Positions 54,161 through 64,000 of a stretch of 64,000 bases of DNA are shown piece after piece. Numbering within the stretch: position 1 is the first letter of the stretch; each line of letters opens with the position of its first letter. This DNA comes from Microbacterium sp. H1-D42 (lineage in GTDB: Bacteria > Actinomycetota > Actinomycetes > Actinomycetales > Microbacteriaceae): positions 930,001 through 994,000 of the forward strand of contig NZ_CP093342.1 in the NCBI RefSeq assembly GCF_022637555.1, written 5' to 3'. The notes below the pieces were generated by a model. That model was given only the letters and a program-made list of their open reading frames with translations. It was not told the origin of the DNA and searched no databases. The translations under genes were made by a program, and so were the position numbers.

Positions 54161-54943
54161 TCAGTCGTCGATGTCGACCGTGACCACGGTCAGGTCTCCG
54201 GCGAGTTCGACCTCGACGTCGCGGCGATCGTCGAGGCGCAGCTCGACCTCATACGCCTTCGACGACTCGTCGTCGGTCGAGATCGACTCGATCACGCCCG
54301 CCGATCCGGCCTTCGCGGTCGCCGCGGACTGGGCCGCGGCGAGGATGTCGCCGAGCTTCGCGAGATCGAGCAGCGGCTCGCTGCTGTCGTCATCGCTGTC
54401 GTCGTCATCGTCATCCGTGCGGATCGTGCCGTCGGTGCGCACGAACAGGTCGACCTCGGTGCCGTCGGCGAGGCGCACATCGATGTCGTAGCCGCCGCGC
54501 TCCACGTCGATCGACGTGACGCCCTCTCCGCCTGCGTGGGCGATGGCCGCTTCGGCTGCATTGCGGAGCGCCGCCTCATCGGATGCTGCGCGCGGGGCCC
54601 CAGAGGTGCGCGAGTCATCGTCGCTGTCATCCGAGTGGTCGTCAGCGTCGTCGTGACGCCCGTCGTCGTCGCGCCCGCCGTCATCGGAGTGGTCGTCAGC
54701 GTCATCGGAGTGGTCGTCGGCGGACTGGCTGCCGGTGGACGATGCGTGCGTGCCCACGTCGCTTGCGTTGTCGCCGTTCGAACTGGCGAAGGCGTACGCG
54801 CCGCCACCCATCATCACGAGTGCAACCGCGGCGCCGGCGCCGATCAGCGCGTTGCGGCGCCGGCGTCCCTTCACCGGTGCGGCGGGTGCGGCATCCGCAA
54901 CCAGGTCATCGGTCAGTGGCTGGGTGTTCTCGTTGCTGTTCAT
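54161..54943 (-). CDS. Membrane-anchored PepSY-like protein
   Basis: A 260-residue protein. A cytoplasmic start is followed by one membrane segment (NALIGAGAAVALVMMGGGAYAF), an Asp/His/Ser-rich linker (about 65-110, many DD and DH pairs) that may bind metal, and two PepSY-like repeats (ALRNAAEAAIAHAGGEGVTSIDV...; AAAQSAATAKAGSAGVIESI...). It lies downstream of the kinase/regulator pair, with direct repeats upstream like those at the regulator promoter. It is probably a sensor-linked envelope protein and the main target of the system. Confidence 0.82.
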   Translation of the reverse strand: MNSNENTQPLTDDLVADAAPAAPVKGRRRRNALIGAGAAVALVMMGGGAYAFASSNGDNASDVGTHASSTGSQSADDHSDDADDHSDDGGRDDDGRHDDADDHSDDSDDDSRTSGAPRAASDEAALRNAAEAAIAHAGGEGVTSIDVERGGYDIDVRLADGTEVDLFVRTDGTIRTDDDDDDSDDDSSEPLLDLAKLGDILAAAQSAATAKAGSAGVIESISTDDESSKAYEVELRLDDRRDVEVELAGDLTVVTVDIDD

Positions 54944-54966
54944 GCTTCTACTCTGCGACGCGGGTG

Positions 54967-55005
54967 GTGAAGCGCTCCTGAAGACTCCTGAAGACGTCTT
55001 CAGGA
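54967..55005 (-). promoter_or_regulatory. Response-regulator box before the PepSY gene
   Basis: Three TGAAG half-sites start at 54968, 54979 and 54989 (10-11 bp apart), and the last is the left half of the 20-bp palindrome TCCTGAAGACGTCTTCAGGA (54986-55005). The same word, CTGAAGCGC, occurs in tandem before the regulator gene at 57056. Confidence 0.7.
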
Positions 55006-56354
55006 AGCACGGTTCGGCGCGTGCTCGTGCCGCTCTGCCGGTGCGCTGGGCAGCGACAGCGTGAACAGTGCTCCGCCGGCCGCGCCGCTTCCCACCGTGA
55101 TCGAGCCCCCATGGGCGAGCGCGACCTCGCGGACGATCGCCAGGCCGAGGCCGCTTCCGCCGGCATCCCGCGCCCGTGCTTCGTCGAGGCGCGCGAAGCG
55201 GTCGAAGACATGCTCGCGCTGCGCTGGTGGGATGCCAGTGCCATCGTCCTCGACCTGCATCAGCACCTGGCCGTCGCGCTCGAAGACGCGGATGGTCACG
55301 AGACCGCTGGCGTGTCGGACCGCGTTGTCGACGAGGTTGCGCAGTGCCCTGGCGAGCAGGGGCTCGCTGCCGAGCACGCGCCCAGGGCTGATGCCACGAC
55401 CGTCGACCTCGATGCCCATGCCGCGCAGTCGGTGCACCTCGGCGAGGGCCAGATCATCGAGGTCGGTCGGCGCAAGCGCCTGCGTGCGCCCCTCGTCCAG
55501 ACGCGCGAGCACGAGCAGGCCCTCGACGAGCTCCTGCATCCGCGCGCCCTCATCGAGCACCACCTGACCGAGGCCATCCAGTGAGCTCGCCTCCGGATGG
55601 GCACGGGCGAGCTCGGCGTGCTGTCGGATCGTCGCCAACGGGGAGCGCAGCTCGTGTGAGGCATCGCTGACGAATCGGCGCTGGGTGGTCTGGGCGTGTT
55701 CGATGCGATCCAGCATCCGATTCATCGTGCGCGCGAGCGCACCCAGCTCGTCGTCGCGGCCGGCATCCACCCGCCGATCAAGGCCCGTCGCGTCGATCGC
55801 GTCGACCTGCACGCGCAGCCGCTCCACCGGGGCGAGAGCGCGGCTGGAGACCACCCACAGCACGACTCCGACCAGCGCGAGCACGAGCGGAACAGCGACG
55901 GCGAGCACCACGCTCGTCGCCGCCACCGCCTCATCCACGCCCGCCAGAGACCTGGCGACCGTGATCGTGGCGCCGTCGCTCTCGGTACCGGCGGCCAGGT
56001 ACGGATCGCCGTCGACGACGATGCGCGCCGTGGTGTCCTCCGGCACGGCAGGCAGAGACCGGGCATCCGAGTCATTGACGTCGTCGCCTCTGACCTCGTC
56101 ATCGTCATCATCGTCGGAGCCACCCTGCACGCGCACGAGGACGTCATCATCGATGGCATCCAGGTTCGCGCCATCATCGTCGAGCTGCGCTGAGACCGTG
56201 GCGAGGTCCTGCTGCAGGGTCGTGGCGACGCCGTCGGTGAGCGACGCGCGCACGAGCTGCACGGCCACGATCGCCCCGACGACCAGCGCGATGGCGACGA
56301 CGATCAGCGCACCGAGCGTGAGCCGGGCGCGGATGGAGCGCAGCGGGGAAGCCA

Positions 56355-56355
<1 letters not shown>
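55000..56355 (-). CDS. Sensor histidine kinase (HAMP/HisKA type)
   Basis: A 451-residue membrane sensor. Two membrane segments (about 13-35 and 149-170) flank an extracytoplasmic domain with a marked acidic run (SDDDDDDEVRGDD), perhaps for cation sensing. A HAMP domain follows, then HisKA with SDASHELRSPLATIRQH and HATPase with LVDNAVRHASG, DDGTGIPP and GSGLGLAIV. The ATG overlaps the regulator stop by one base. Its stop lies in the palindrome before the PepSY gene. Confidence 0.93.
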
Positions 56356-57032
<677 letters not shown>

Positions 57033-57055
57033 GATGACAGTCTTGCGGGTGGATG

Positions 57056-57075
57056 CTGAAGCGCAACTGAAGCGC
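57056..57075 (-). promoter_or_regulatory. Direct repeats at the regulator promoter
   Basis: CTGAAGCGC at 57056-57064 and again at 57067-57075, period 11 bp: the tandem half-site pattern of OmpR-family regulators. Similar half-sites lie before the PepSY gene. Confidence 0.7.
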
Positions 57076-57115
57076 GCGGGCAGCGCCGCGTGACCGGGGG
57101 TCGTAGCCTGGGTGC

Positions 57116-57775
57116 ATGTCCGAAGCGTCGCATCCCTTCCCTGCGACGATCGCTGCACCGGTCGATCACGAGCTGGTGATCAAGAAGTCGCGGTTTCTCA
57201 CGCGCGTCGTGCCGGTCACCGCACCTGAGCACGCCGATGAGGTCATCGCCGAGGTGAAGAAGCGGTACTGGGACGCCAGGCACAACTGCAGCGCCCAGGT
57301 CACGGGGCTCCGTGGTGATCGGGCGCGGTCGTCCGATGACGGCGAGCCCTCCGGCACGGCCGGCATGCCGATGCTCGAAGTGCTGCGCCGGCGTGAGCTC
57401 ACCGACGTGGTGGCGGTGGTGACGCGGTACTTCGGCGGTATCAAGCTGGGTGCCGGAGGGCTGGTGCGCGCGTACTCGACTGCGGTGTCGGAAGCGCTCG
57501 ACACCGCTTCGCTCGTGGATCGGATGCTGCTCTCGCAGGCGACCCTGGCGGTATCGCACGCGGATGCCGGGCGCTTCGAGAACCTGCTGCGCATGTGGAC
57601 GGCCGAGCACGGGGCTGTGCTGGAGGACACGGTCTACTCCGCCGAGGCGACGTTCGAGGTGTGGGCGCCAGGGGAGGCGCTTCCTGCGCTCGCCGCAGAC
57701 GTGGCGGCGGCTTCTGGTGGATCTGTGGCGGCGCTGGCGACCGGCGCGGAGCGCGTCATCGACGTGCCGCGCTGA
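57116..57775 (+). CDS. YigZ/IMPACT-family protein
   Basis: A 219-residue protein with the UPF0029 signature DGEPSGTAGMPMLEVL, RYFGGIKLGAGGLVRAYSTA. The family is linked to translation or stress control, with no settled activity. The ATG has no Shine-Dalgarno but TAGCCT at 57104-57109, 6 nt upstream, so it is probably leaderless. It diverges from the regulator gene. Confidence 0.9.
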   Translation: MSEASHPFPATIAAPVDHELVIKKSRFLTRVVPVTAPEHADEVIAEVKKRYWDARHNCSAQVTGLRGDRARSSDDGEPSGTAGMPMLEVLRRRELTDVVAVVTRYFGGIKLGAGGLVRAYSTAVSEALDTASLVDRMLLSQATLAVSHADAGRFENLLRMWTAEHGAVLEDTVYSAEATFEVWAPGEALPALAADVAAASGGSVAALATGAERVIDVPR

Positions 57776-57792
57776 GGAAGCAGCGGTCGGCA

Positions 57793-58038
57793 TCACCCGC
57801 CGGAGGCTGCCGGGCGACCGCGTCGCCTGTTCGAGCGTCCTGCGACTTCCGCGCTCTGGGGTACGGGAGGCAGGCCCGTACTGTCGTCAAGGTCGACCCG
57901 CCGGGTGCCACAGGCCGCGCAGTGGACGTACACGACCACGCCCGCGGACGTGCGATGCGAGGATTCGGTGACCCAGCCGTGCTCGTGCAGCGGCATGCGC
58001 TTCGGAATCCTGATGGGCAAGGTATGTGATGCGGTCAT
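57793..58038 (-). CDS. Small protein of unknown function (81 residues)
   Basis: The centre HGWVTESSHRTSAGVVVYVHCAACG (shown in part: SSHRTSAGVVVYVHCAACG) has the look of half a zinc ribbon, but only one CxxC pair is present. The C-terminus is basic. I start at the ATG at 58038, though GGAGG lies very close to it. It diverges from the CGNR gene; related small proteins are common next to such genes in actinobacteria. Confidence 0.55.
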   Translation of the reverse strand: MTASHTLPIRIPKRMPLHEHGWVTESSHRTSAGVVVYVHCAACGTRRVDLDDSTGLPPVPQSAEVAGRSNRRRGRPAASGG

Positions 58039-58063
58039 GCCTCCACGATGATGTAATGGCCTT

Positions 58064-58606
58064 ATGCATCTCAACCCTTACGGCGAGTACGCTGTTCTGC
58101 TGGCGGCTTCCCTCGCCAATGACTGGCCGCAAGACCGTGAGGGCATCGAGCGGCGCGCACGCGATTTCGGCATGACCATGACGTTCGACGCGGTATCCGA
58201 TGACCACGCCCGCACCCGTGCGGTCCTTGATGGCTGGCTGGCGGTTGTGGACGCCACCGACGACGCAGCGCGAGCCGCTGCGCTGAACACACAGATGGCC
58301 GCAGCGGCCGCCTACCCGCAGTTGACGGATCACGATGGGGAGGGATGGCATCTGCACTACCGTGATGCGGGTCGCTCGCTTCCGGATGTGCTGGAGGCGG
58401 TCTTCAGCGTCGGCACCGCGCTTCATCTGACCGAGCGGGGGATGCACCGGCTCGGGCGTTGCGCAGCCGCACCCTGTACGAACGTGTTCGTGGACGTGAC
58501 GCGCAACGGTCGCCAGCGCTACTGCTCGGTGCGCTGCTCCAACCGCGATGCGGTGCGGAGGCACCGAGCACGTGGCTGGGAGCCGAATGCCGGCTTCGAG
58601 CCCTGA
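58064..58606 (+). CDS. CGNR zinc-finger (ABATE) protein
   Basis: A 180-residue probable regulator. The N-terminal ABATE domain is followed by the CGNR-type zinc finger: LGRCAAAPCTNVFVDVTRNG, RQRYCSVRCSNRDAVRRHRA, with four cysteines and a basic end. These proteins are thought to be stress-linked transcription regulators. The ATG is close to a TAATGG sequence that may be its -10. Confidence 0.88.
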   Translation: MHLNPYGEYAVLLAASLANDWPQDREGIERRARDFGMTMTFDAVSDDHARTRAVLDGWLAVVDATDDAARAAALNTQMAAAAAYPQLTDHDGEGWHLHYRDAGRSLPDVLEAVFSVGTALHLTERGMHRLGRCAAAPCTNVFVDVTRNGRQRYCSVRCSNRDAVRRHRARGWEPNAGFEP

Positions 58607-58648
58607 GAACCGACGTCTGGCTCCCCGCCGTCCTGCGGCCCGGTCTGC

Positions 58649-59476
58649 TCAGACTTGCAGGGCCGCGAGCACAGCATCCGAGAACGGCGGCCAGACCTCC
58701 GCCGCCCACGGGCCGAAGTCGCGATCGCCCAGCGCGACGCACGCGACGCCCGCCTGCGGATCCACCCACAGGAACGTGCCCGACTGCCCGAAGTGCCCGA
58801 ACGTCGCGGGGGAGTTCGCGCCGCCGGTCCAGTGCGGGCTCTTGTCATCACGCAGCTCGAAGCCGAGGCCCCAGTCATTGGGGCTCTGCCGGCCGAAGCC
58901 GGGCAGCACGCCGTCCAGACCTGGGAACGCGACTGTCGTCGCCTCGGCGAGCGTCTCCGCCGCGATCAGCGTCGGATGCTGCAGCTCAGCCGCGAAGCGC
59001 GCGAGATCAGCCACGGATGCCACCGCGCCGGCCCCAGCGGAGCCGACCAGCTGCGATGCGGTCATGCCGAGCGGGGCGAAGACCGCCTCGTCGAGGTACG
59101 TCGCGAAGGGGATCTCGGCGTGTGCGGCCAGAGCATCGGCCAGCACCTGGAAGCCGTGATTGGAGTAGATCCGCCGGGTGCCTGGCGCCGCGCGCACCTT
59201 GTCTTCGGAGAAATCCAGACCGGAGGCGTGCGCGAGCAGATGCCGCACTGTCGAGCCCTCGGGGCCCGCCGGGTCATCGAGCGCGAACACGCCCTCCTCG
59301 ATGGCGACGAGGGTCGCGTACGCTGTCAGCGGCTTCGTGACCGAGGCGAGCCGGTACGGCTGTGCGAGGTCGCCGTGCGAGGCGAGCACTCGGCCATCCG
59401 CCGAGATCACGGCCGCCGCCGAGTTCTCGGCCGGCCAGTCTTCGATGCGGGCCAGGACGTCGTCGAGAGTGCTCAT
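58649..59476 (-). CDS. Serine hydrolase of the beta-lactamase/class C PBP family
   Basis: A 275-residue protein with the SxxK motif SVTK (Ser45, Lys48), the YSN motif in RIYSNHGFQ and a C-terminal HFGQSGTF in place of KTG. No signal peptide is seen, so it is probably cytoplasmic and acts as an esterase or peptidase rather than as a resistance enzyme. The start at 59476 gives a normal N-terminus (MSTLDDVLARIEDWP). Confidence 0.88.
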   Translation of the reverse strand: MSTLDDVLARIEDWPAENSAAAVISADGRVLASHGDLAQPYRLASVTKPLTAYATLVAIEEGVFALDDPAGPEGSTVRHLLAHASGLDFSEDKVRAAPGTRRIYSNHGFQVLADALAAHAEIPFATYLDEAVFAPLGMTASQLVGSAGAGAVASVADLARFAAELQHPTLIAAETLAEATTVAFPGLDGVLPGFGRQSPNDWGLGFELRDDKSPHWTGGANSPATFGHFGQSGTFLWVDPQAGVACVALGDRDFGPWAAEVWPPFSDAVLAALQV

Positions 59477-59538
59477 GCGTTCGATCCTGCCACGCCGTAG
59501 ATGGCGTCGCACGGGCGCCGGCCTGTCAGAATGCGGGC

Positions 59539-60027
59539 ATGTCGACAGTCATCTCGCGCGCCGCCGCGGTCTCGGCTGGAATCGCACTGATCGTGGCACC
59601 GGTGGCAGCGGTGGTGCTGAAAGGGTCGATCTTTCCCGGCTGGATGATGTTCGTCGCGATGATGTTCAGCCCCGTGCTGCTGCTGGGCTGGGCGCTGCAG
59701 ATCGTGATCGCCGTGAACGCGTTCTTGCGGGCGCGCGGGGTGTTCCGCCGGTCGCAGGGCGGGTGGCGCGCGCTGATCGCCGCCTGGCTGACCTCGGTCG
59801 GGGTTCTCGCTGTCGCCTTCTTCCTCGTCGACGGCGGAGACGACGGCACATACGGCTCGGCGTTCACCGAGTTGATGGGTACGAGCTCCACGCCTGAGGG
59901 TGAATCACTCTCCAGCGTGATCATGCTGGCGTGTGTGTTCGTTTGGCTGACGAGCTGGTTGTGGCTGGTCGTCGAGTGGATCGTGCAGCTGGTGCAGGCG
60001 CGGAAGAGGGCAGCGTCGCTCGGGTGA
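59539..60027 (+). CDS. Small integral membrane protein of unknown function
   Basis: A 162-residue protein with four membrane segments (about 8-26, 34-60, 78-96, 124-148) and a short acidic loop. No family recognised. CAGAAT at 59527-59532 is 6 nt before the ATG (probably leaderless). Confidence 0.7.
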   Translation: MSTVISRAAAVSAGIALIVAPVAAVVLKGSIFPGWMMFVAMMFSPVLLLGWALQIVIAVNAFLRARGVFRRSQGGWRALIAAWLTSVGVLAVAFFLVDGGDDGTYGSAFTELMGTSSTPEGESLSSVIMLACVFVWLTSWLWLVVEWIVQLVQARKRAASLG

Positions 60028-60032
60028 TGCGG

Positions 60033-60105
60033 TGGGCCCCGTGGGGCTCGAACCCACGACCCGCGGATTAAAAGTCCGATGCTCTGCCGACTGAGCTAGA
60101 GGCCC
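60033..60105 (-). tRNA. tRNA-Lys (anticodon TTT)
   Basis: On the minus strand: acceptor GGGCCTC paired with GGGGCCC (one G-T), D arm GCTCAGTCGGCAGAGC, anticodon stem CGGAC/... with loop reading CTTTTAA (anticodon TTT), and T arm with GGTTCGAGCCC. 73 nt, no encoded CCA. Confidence 0.95.
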
Positions 60106-60128
60106 GTCCATCTAGTCTACGGTCACGA

Positions 60129-60164
60129 GAATGTGCCCGCCGACGACCGTCGACGGGCACATTC
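60129..60164 (-). terminator. Terminator after the fasciclin gene
   Basis: GAATGTGCCCG (60129-60139) pairs with 60154-60164, and CGAC with GTCG inside it after one mismatch. It lies 79 nt after the fasciclin stop on the minus strand and just upstream of tRNA-Lys. Confidence 0.7.
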
Positions 60165-60242
60165 CCGGGTGGACGTGATTCCCCTCGGCTCACGTCCGTC
60201 TGAGTGACCTGGAAGCTCTCCCCAGGGCTACCGGGTCGGCCT

Positions 60243-60899
60243 TCACTCGGCCGGGGGCATCAGCACCGAGTCGATGAGGTAGACCGTCGCATTCGCGGTC
60301 TGCACGCCGCCGCAGATGATGTTCGCGTCGTTGACCTTCCACATGTCGCCAGACCCGGTGACGTCGAGTTCCGCGCCCTGCACTGTCTTGTGCATCCCGG
60401 CGATGTCGGCAGGCTCGATCTGTCCCGGAACCACGTGGTAGGTGAGGATCGACGTCAGCGTGTCGGCGTCGGTCTTCAGCGACTCGATCGTCGCGGGGTC
60501 GATCTTCGCGAACGCGTCGTCGACCGGAGCGAAGACGGTGAACTCGTCGCCGTTGAGCGTGTCGACGAGGTTGACATCCGGATTGAGCTGGCCGCTGACC
60601 GCCGACACGAGCGTCGTCAGCAGCGGGTTGTTCGAGGCCGCGACCGCGACCGGGTCCTGTGACATTCCCTGGATTGAGCCGTCGCCGTCCGGCACCTGCT
60701 CGGCGTAGGCCGCGCACCCGGGACCCACCAGGTTCGCCGCGGGATCCATCGTGTCGGGTGCTGCTTCTGACGTCTCCGGAGCCTTCGGCTCACTCGACGG
60801 TGCCTCCGCGTCGCTGCCCATCGAGCAGCCGGCCAGAACGAGAACGCCGACGAAGCCGAGCGAGAGAGCGGCGCTGATCTTCTTCTTGGTGCTGAGCAT
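60243..60899 (-). CDS. Fasciclin-domain lipoprotein (MPT83/MPT70-like)
   Basis: A 218-residue surface lipoprotein. The signal peptide ends in LAGC (Cys25), followed by a Glu/Pro/Ser-rich spacer and one FAS1 domain: [15 protein letters not shown], the H1-like motif [15 protein letters not shown], and YHVVPGQI, with a conserved end DSVLMPP. It is close to the mycobacterial MPT83/MPT70 antigens. GGAGG precedes the ATG. A weak SigK-like element on the minus strand (CGATCC at 60976-60971, CCGAAC at 60955-60950) is a possible promoter. It diverges from dipZ. Confidence 0.93.
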   Translation of the reverse strand: MLSTKKKISAALSLGFVGVLVLAGCSMGSDAEAPSSEPKAPETSEAAPDTMDPAANLVGPGCAAYAEQVPDGDGSIQGMSQDPVAVAASNNPLLTTLVSAVSGQLNPDVNLVDTLNGDEFTVFAPVDDAFAKIDPATIESLKTDADTLTSILTYHVVPGQIEPADIAGMHKTVQGAELDVTGSGDMWKVNDANIICGGVQTANATVYLIDSVLMPPAE

Positions 60900-61064
60900 T
60901 TCAACCTCCGGGGTTCGAATGCCGCGGCCTTCCCGCGGCGTCGAAGGTTGTTCGGAGTCCGTGCGCGATCGGATCGGAAATGAATCGGATGCCGTCTCTT
61001 CACCGCCGCGCACCCAATCCGATCCGGTGGTCGGAGCCGAAGAACCGACGACGGAAGGCGGATC

Positions 61065-62771
61065 ATGGATCTGATCATCATCGGACTGCTCGGCGGTCTC
61101 ATCACCGGCATCTCGCCGTGCATCCTGCCGGTGCTGCCGGTCATCTTCCTGACGGGGGGCGCGCAGTCGGCGAGGTTTGACGGTGAGGCACTGCCCGCAC
61201 GCCGCAGCCGTCCATACCTCGTGATCGCCGGACTCATGCTGAGCTTCACACTCGTCACGCTCGCCGGGTCTCTCGTGCTCGGCCTGCTGAATCTGCCGCA
61301 GGACATCATCCGCTGGCTGGGTATCGCCGTGCTGCTGCTTCTCGGTGTCGCGCTCATCGTGCCGAAGCTGGAGGAGCTGCTCGAGAAGCCGTTCCAATGG
61401 CTTCCCCGCAAAGAGGTGAAGAACCGCGGCAGCGGATTCGGCGTCGGCATCGCGCTCGGGGCCGTGTTCGTCCCGTGTGCGGGACCAGTCCTCGCGGCGA
61501 TCATCGTGGCAGGTTCCACCGGTCGCATCGGCATCGACACGGTGCTGCTCACCGTCTCGTTCGCGGTCGGCGTCGCCGTGCCACTGCTGGTCTTCGCACT
61601 GGCCGGGCGCGGGCTGGTGCAGCGGATCCGCGCGTTCCGCGCCCGAGAGCGTGGGCTGCGCATCGCCGCTGGCATCGCGATGATCGCGCTCGCCATCGGA
61701 CTGGTGTTCAACGTTCCGCAGGCGCTGCAGCGGCTCGTCCCCGACTACACCGCAGGGCTGCAGCAGGGGCTCACCGAGCAGCAGGGTGATGCGCTCGATC
61801 TCGGCGGGCTGGTGACGGATGAGAACCGTGAGCTCTCCAACTGCACCGACGGCGCCACCGTGCTGGAGACCTGCGGCCAGGCGCCGGCGATCCGTGGCAT
61901 CGAGGCCTGGTTGAACACGCCGGACGGTGCCGGCATCGATCTGAAGGATCTGCGCGGCCAGGTCGTGCTCATCGACTTCTGGGCATACTCGTGCATCAAC
62001 TGCCAGCGTTCGATCCCGCACGTGGTGGCCTGGGACGAGGCCTACCGTGACTCCGGGCTGCGCGTCATCGGCATCCACTCTCCTGAATACGCCTTCGAGA
62101 AAGAGGTCGACAACGTCCGTGCCGGCGCCGCCGACTTCGGGATCGACTACCCGGTGGCTCTCGACAACACCCTCTCGACCTGGACGGCCTATCGGAACCG
62201 TTACTGGCCGGCGCACTACCTGATCGATGCCGAGGGGACGGTGCGACACATCGCATTCGGCGAGGGGAATTACGCCACGACCGAGAAGCTGATCCGAGAA
62301 CTGCTGCAGGACGCCGACCCCGAAGCCGCGCTGCCACAGCCGACCGAGGTCGCCGATACGACTCCCGAGGTCGGATCCACGACCCGCGAGACCTTCCTCG
62401 GATCGTCCAAGGACGTGAACTACGGCGGCGACGGCCCCTACCGCGCCGGGCGGGGAGACTATGCGTTCCCGTCGGAGCAACCAGACGACTCCTTCGCCCT
62501 GGACGGCTCCTGGCAGATCGAGACCCAATACGCCACACCCGCCGACGACGCCGGCGGCAGCATCCGACTGTCGTACCGCGCCGGCGAGGTGCGGGCGGTG
62601 CTGGCCGGCACCGGAGAGATCGTGGTGCACCGTGACGACGGCAGCATCCGCAGGATAAGCGTCGAGGGCACACCACGCTCGTACGCGCTCGTCGAAGGCG
62701 ATGCGCACGACGGCACGCTGACACTCGAGGTGCCGGGCGGCGTGCAGGCATACTCCTTCACCTTCGGATGA
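61065..62771 (+). CDS. dipZ: DipZ: CcdA-like transmembrane and thioredoxin-like fusion
   Basis: Moves reducing power across the membrane. The N-terminal CcdA-type domain has six membrane segments with cysteines in [11 protein letters not shown] and [12 protein letters not shown]. After a linker comes a TlpA-like thioredoxin domain with the CxxC site [11 protein letters not shown], and a C-terminal beta domain (about 430-568). This is the domain order of mycobacterial DipZ. It is 568 residues long. It lies between the fasciclin gene and sigK, as in mycobacteria (mpt83-dipZ-mpt70 regulated by SigK). Confidence 0.93.
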   Translation: MDLIIIGLLGGLITGISPCILPVLPVIFLTGGAQSARFDGEALPARRSRPYLVIAGLMLSFTLVTLAGSLVLGLLNLPQDIIRWLGIAVLLLLGVALIVPKLEELLEKPFQWLPRKEVKNRGSGFGVGIALGAVFVPCAGPVLAAIIVAGSTGRIGIDTVLLTVSFAVGVAVPLLVFALAGRGLVQRIRAFRARERGLRIAAGIAMIALAIGLVFNVPQALQRLVPDYTAGLQQGLTEQQGDALDLGGLVTDENRELSNCTDGATVLETCGQAPAIRGIEAWLNTPDGAGIDLKDLRGQVVLIDFWAYSCINCQRSIPHVVAWDEAYRDSGLRVIGIHSPEYAFEKEVDNVRAGAADFGIDYPVALDNTLSTWTAYRNRYWPAHYLIDAEGTVRHIAFGEGNYATTEKLIRELLQDADPEAALPQPTEVADTTPEVGSTTRETFLGSSKDVNYGGDGPYRAGRGDYAFPSEQPDDSFALDGSWQIETQYATPADDAGGSIRLSYRAGEVRAVLAGTGEIVVHRDDGSIRRISVEGTPRSYALVEGDAHDGTLTLEVPGGVQAYSFTFG

Positions 62772-62807
62772 CGGAGTGGCCTCCGGTGAAGGCAGAGGAG
62801 TTGCGGC

Positions 62808-63407
62808 ATGCTTGTGGAGATGGTCATCGACGGTGAGGACGTGACGGAGGGCGGCCCAGCGGGCGACCGTGCCACCGAGCTCCTCATCCGCGTCGCCGGC
62901 GGCGATCAGACGGCGTTCGCCGAGCTCTACGACCTGCTCTCGGGGCGCGTGTTCGCGCTGATCCTGAAGGTGGCCGTCAACCGCGCTCAGAGCGAAGAGG
63001 TGCTTCAGGAGGTCTTCTTGGAGGTGTGGCAATCCGCTCACCGCTTCGCTCCGAACAAAGGACAGGGACGGACGTGGGTTCTGACCATCGCCCACAGACG
63101 TGCCGTCGATCGCGTGCGGTCGTCGCAGTCCAGCGCCGACCGGGACGTGCGCGTCGGCATCCGAGATCTCGCCGCCGCGCGTGACGTTGTGTCGGATGCT
63201 GTCGAGTCGAAGGTCGAGGGGGAGCGGGTCGTCGCGGCTCTGGCGATGCTGCCGGAAGCGCAGCAGGAAGCGCTGATCCTCGCCTACTACGGCGGTTACA
63301 GTCAGAGCGAGATCGCGGCCCTGATCGGGGCGCCGCTGGGGACGGTAAAGACGAGAATGAGGGACGGGATGTCGCGTCTTCGCGGCGAACTGGGGGTGTC
63401 GACATGA
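62808..63407 (+). CDS. sigK: ECF sigma factor (SigK-like)
   Basis: A 199-residue ECF sigma factor with region 2 ([20 protein letters not shown] ... [17 protein letters not shown]) and region 4 ([20 protein letters not shown] ... [15 protein letters not shown]). GAGGAG precedes the ATG. Placed next to a fasciclin lipoprotein, dipZ and an RskA-like anti-sigma factor, it matches mycobacterial SigK, which controls MPT70/MPT83. Its stop overlaps the anti-sigma ATG (ATGA). Confidence 0.92.
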   Translation: MLVEMVIDGEDVTEGGPAGDRATELLIRVAGGDQTAFAELYDLLSGRVFALILKVAVNRAQSEEVLQEVFLEVWQSAHRFAPNKGQGRTWVLTIAHRRAVDRVRSSQSSADRDVRVGIRDLAAARDVVSDAVESKVEGERVVAALAMLPEAQQEALILAYYGGYSQSEIAALIGAPLGTVKTRMRDGMSRLRGELGVST

Positions 63408-64000
63408 ACGAGCAGGAGTTCGCAGAACTCGCCGCCGGGCACGCCCTGCACGCGCTGTCGGATGCTGACGAGCAGAGGTTCCGCGCGGCACTCGCCGAAC
63501 ATCCGGAGTGGCAGGATCTCGTGCAGGCGGATCGCCAGACCGCCGCGACCATCGCCGACGCACTGCCTCCGGTCGCCCCGCCCGCACATCTGCGGGCTGA
63601 TCTCCTCGCCCGGATCGCCGTCACACCGCAGAATCAGCCTGAATCACAGGATCAGGCGGAACCGCAGGATCAGGCGGAACCGCAGGCTGACGGGACGCCG
63701 CCGGTGGACAGGAAGCCGCCGCGCCGCGGGAGTCGGCTGATGTTCGTGCTCGCCGCCTGCCTGGTGCTGCTCGTGGGGGCCGGGATCGGAACGGCCGTGC
63801 TCGTCTCGCAGCTGCGGCCTCCCGCATCCGTGGTCGCGCTCGATGAGATCCGCTCGGCGCCCGATGCCGCAGAGCAGACGGTGCAGCTCGCCTCTGGCGG
63901 CACGGCGACCGCGCACTGGTCAGAAGAACTGGGCAAGGCGGTGCTCGTCACCACCGGCCTGGAAGACCCTGGCCAGGGCGAGACCTACGAGCTGTGGCTG
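63404..64000 (+). CDS. Anti-sigma factor (RskA-like), cut off by the window end
   Basis: ATG at 63404; the frame is open to the last base (199 codons shown). An N-terminal anti-sigma domain ([20 protein letters not shown]) is followed by a linker with a tandem QDQAEP repeat (bases about 63648-63685), a membrane segment ([18 protein letters not shown]) and the start of the extracytoplasmic RskA domain ([20 protein letters not shown]). It should hold SigK inactive at the membrane. The gene symbol rskA is likely but the C-terminus is missing. Confidence 0.9.
   Translation, partial: MNEQEFAELAAGHALHALSDADEQRFRAALAEHPEWQDLVQADRQTAATIADALPPVAPPAHLRADLLARIAVTPQNQPESQDQAEPQDQAEPQADGTPPVDRKPPRRGSRLMFVLAACLVLLVGAGIGTAVLVSQLRPPASVVALDEIRSAPDAAEQTVQLASGGTATAHWSEELGKAVLVTTGLEDPGQGETYELWL

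Noticed and set aside
60243..63587. Very long minus-strand frame over dipZ and sigK
   Set aside because: Only its last 218 codons (fasciclin lipoprotein, from 60899) look like a protein; the rest is the antisense of dipZ and sigK, a common effect of high GC.

Overview
The window is chromosomal DNA from a high-GC actinobacterium, most likely a Microbacteriaceae member and possibly Microbacterium. The reasons are strong GC bias at third codon positions, abundant GGATGC/GCATCC words, frequent GTG/TTG starts and leaderless promoters, and actinobacterial gene sets: a Tad locus with a DUF4244 pilin, malate:quinone oxidoreductase, lldD under an LldR-like regulator, and a fasciclin/dipZ/sigK/rskA cluster. 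The genus is an inference.

Layout. 1-5.2 kb: end of a GH65 enzyme, dnaX-recR and an EamA transporter. 5.3-11.6 kb: lysC and asd, separated by an ABC-exporter/two-component operon that carries two independent lesions (a nonsense codon in the ATPase and a 5-bp-repeat frameshift in the kinase). 11.6-15.9 kb: mqo, tdk, and lldD behind a FadR-family regulator with a double operator. 16-23.6 kb: HAD phosphatase, tRNA-Pro, metallophosphoesterase, class A PBP with PASTA domains, ridA and acs. 23.9-26.1 kb: tadA and tadB/C, then the pilin gene, which is split in two.

26.06-39.33 kb: an integrated element of about 13.3 kb sits inside the DUF4244 pilin gene. Its large serine integrase lies at the right end. 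The junctions share only an AT dinucleotide, and a plausible attB and attP can be rebuilt from them. The element has a prim-pol/helicase gene with iteron-like repeats (probable origin), an HNH gene, a packaging-like HTH protein and many small proteins, but no visible conjugation or virion structural genes. It also carries two candidate defence operons. One is a TIR protein, a zinc-ribbon microprotein, a membrane protein and four tandem paralogous microproteins sharing the motif RPDVxxVF. The other is a winged-helix protein, a HEPN/Abi-C-like protein and an EVE-like/DUF3883 nuclease-like protein. In the excised circle the integrase frame would run through attP and overlap the first left-end gene by ATGA, so integration changes the integrase C-terminus.

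39.3-64 kb: remainder of the pilin gene and two TadE-like genes, then topA-tmk-holB, a TAP-type lipoprotein hydrolase, a TetR-controlled acyl-CoA synthetase/acyl-CoA dehydrogenase locus, tRNA-Thr, a sodium:solute symporter with a 45-residue partner and an upstream leader-like uORF, nicotinamidase, a PepSY protein with a two-component system and matching direct repeats, several small housekeeping genes, tRNA-Lys, and the fasciclin/dipZ/sigK/rskA cluster, whose last gene runs off the window.
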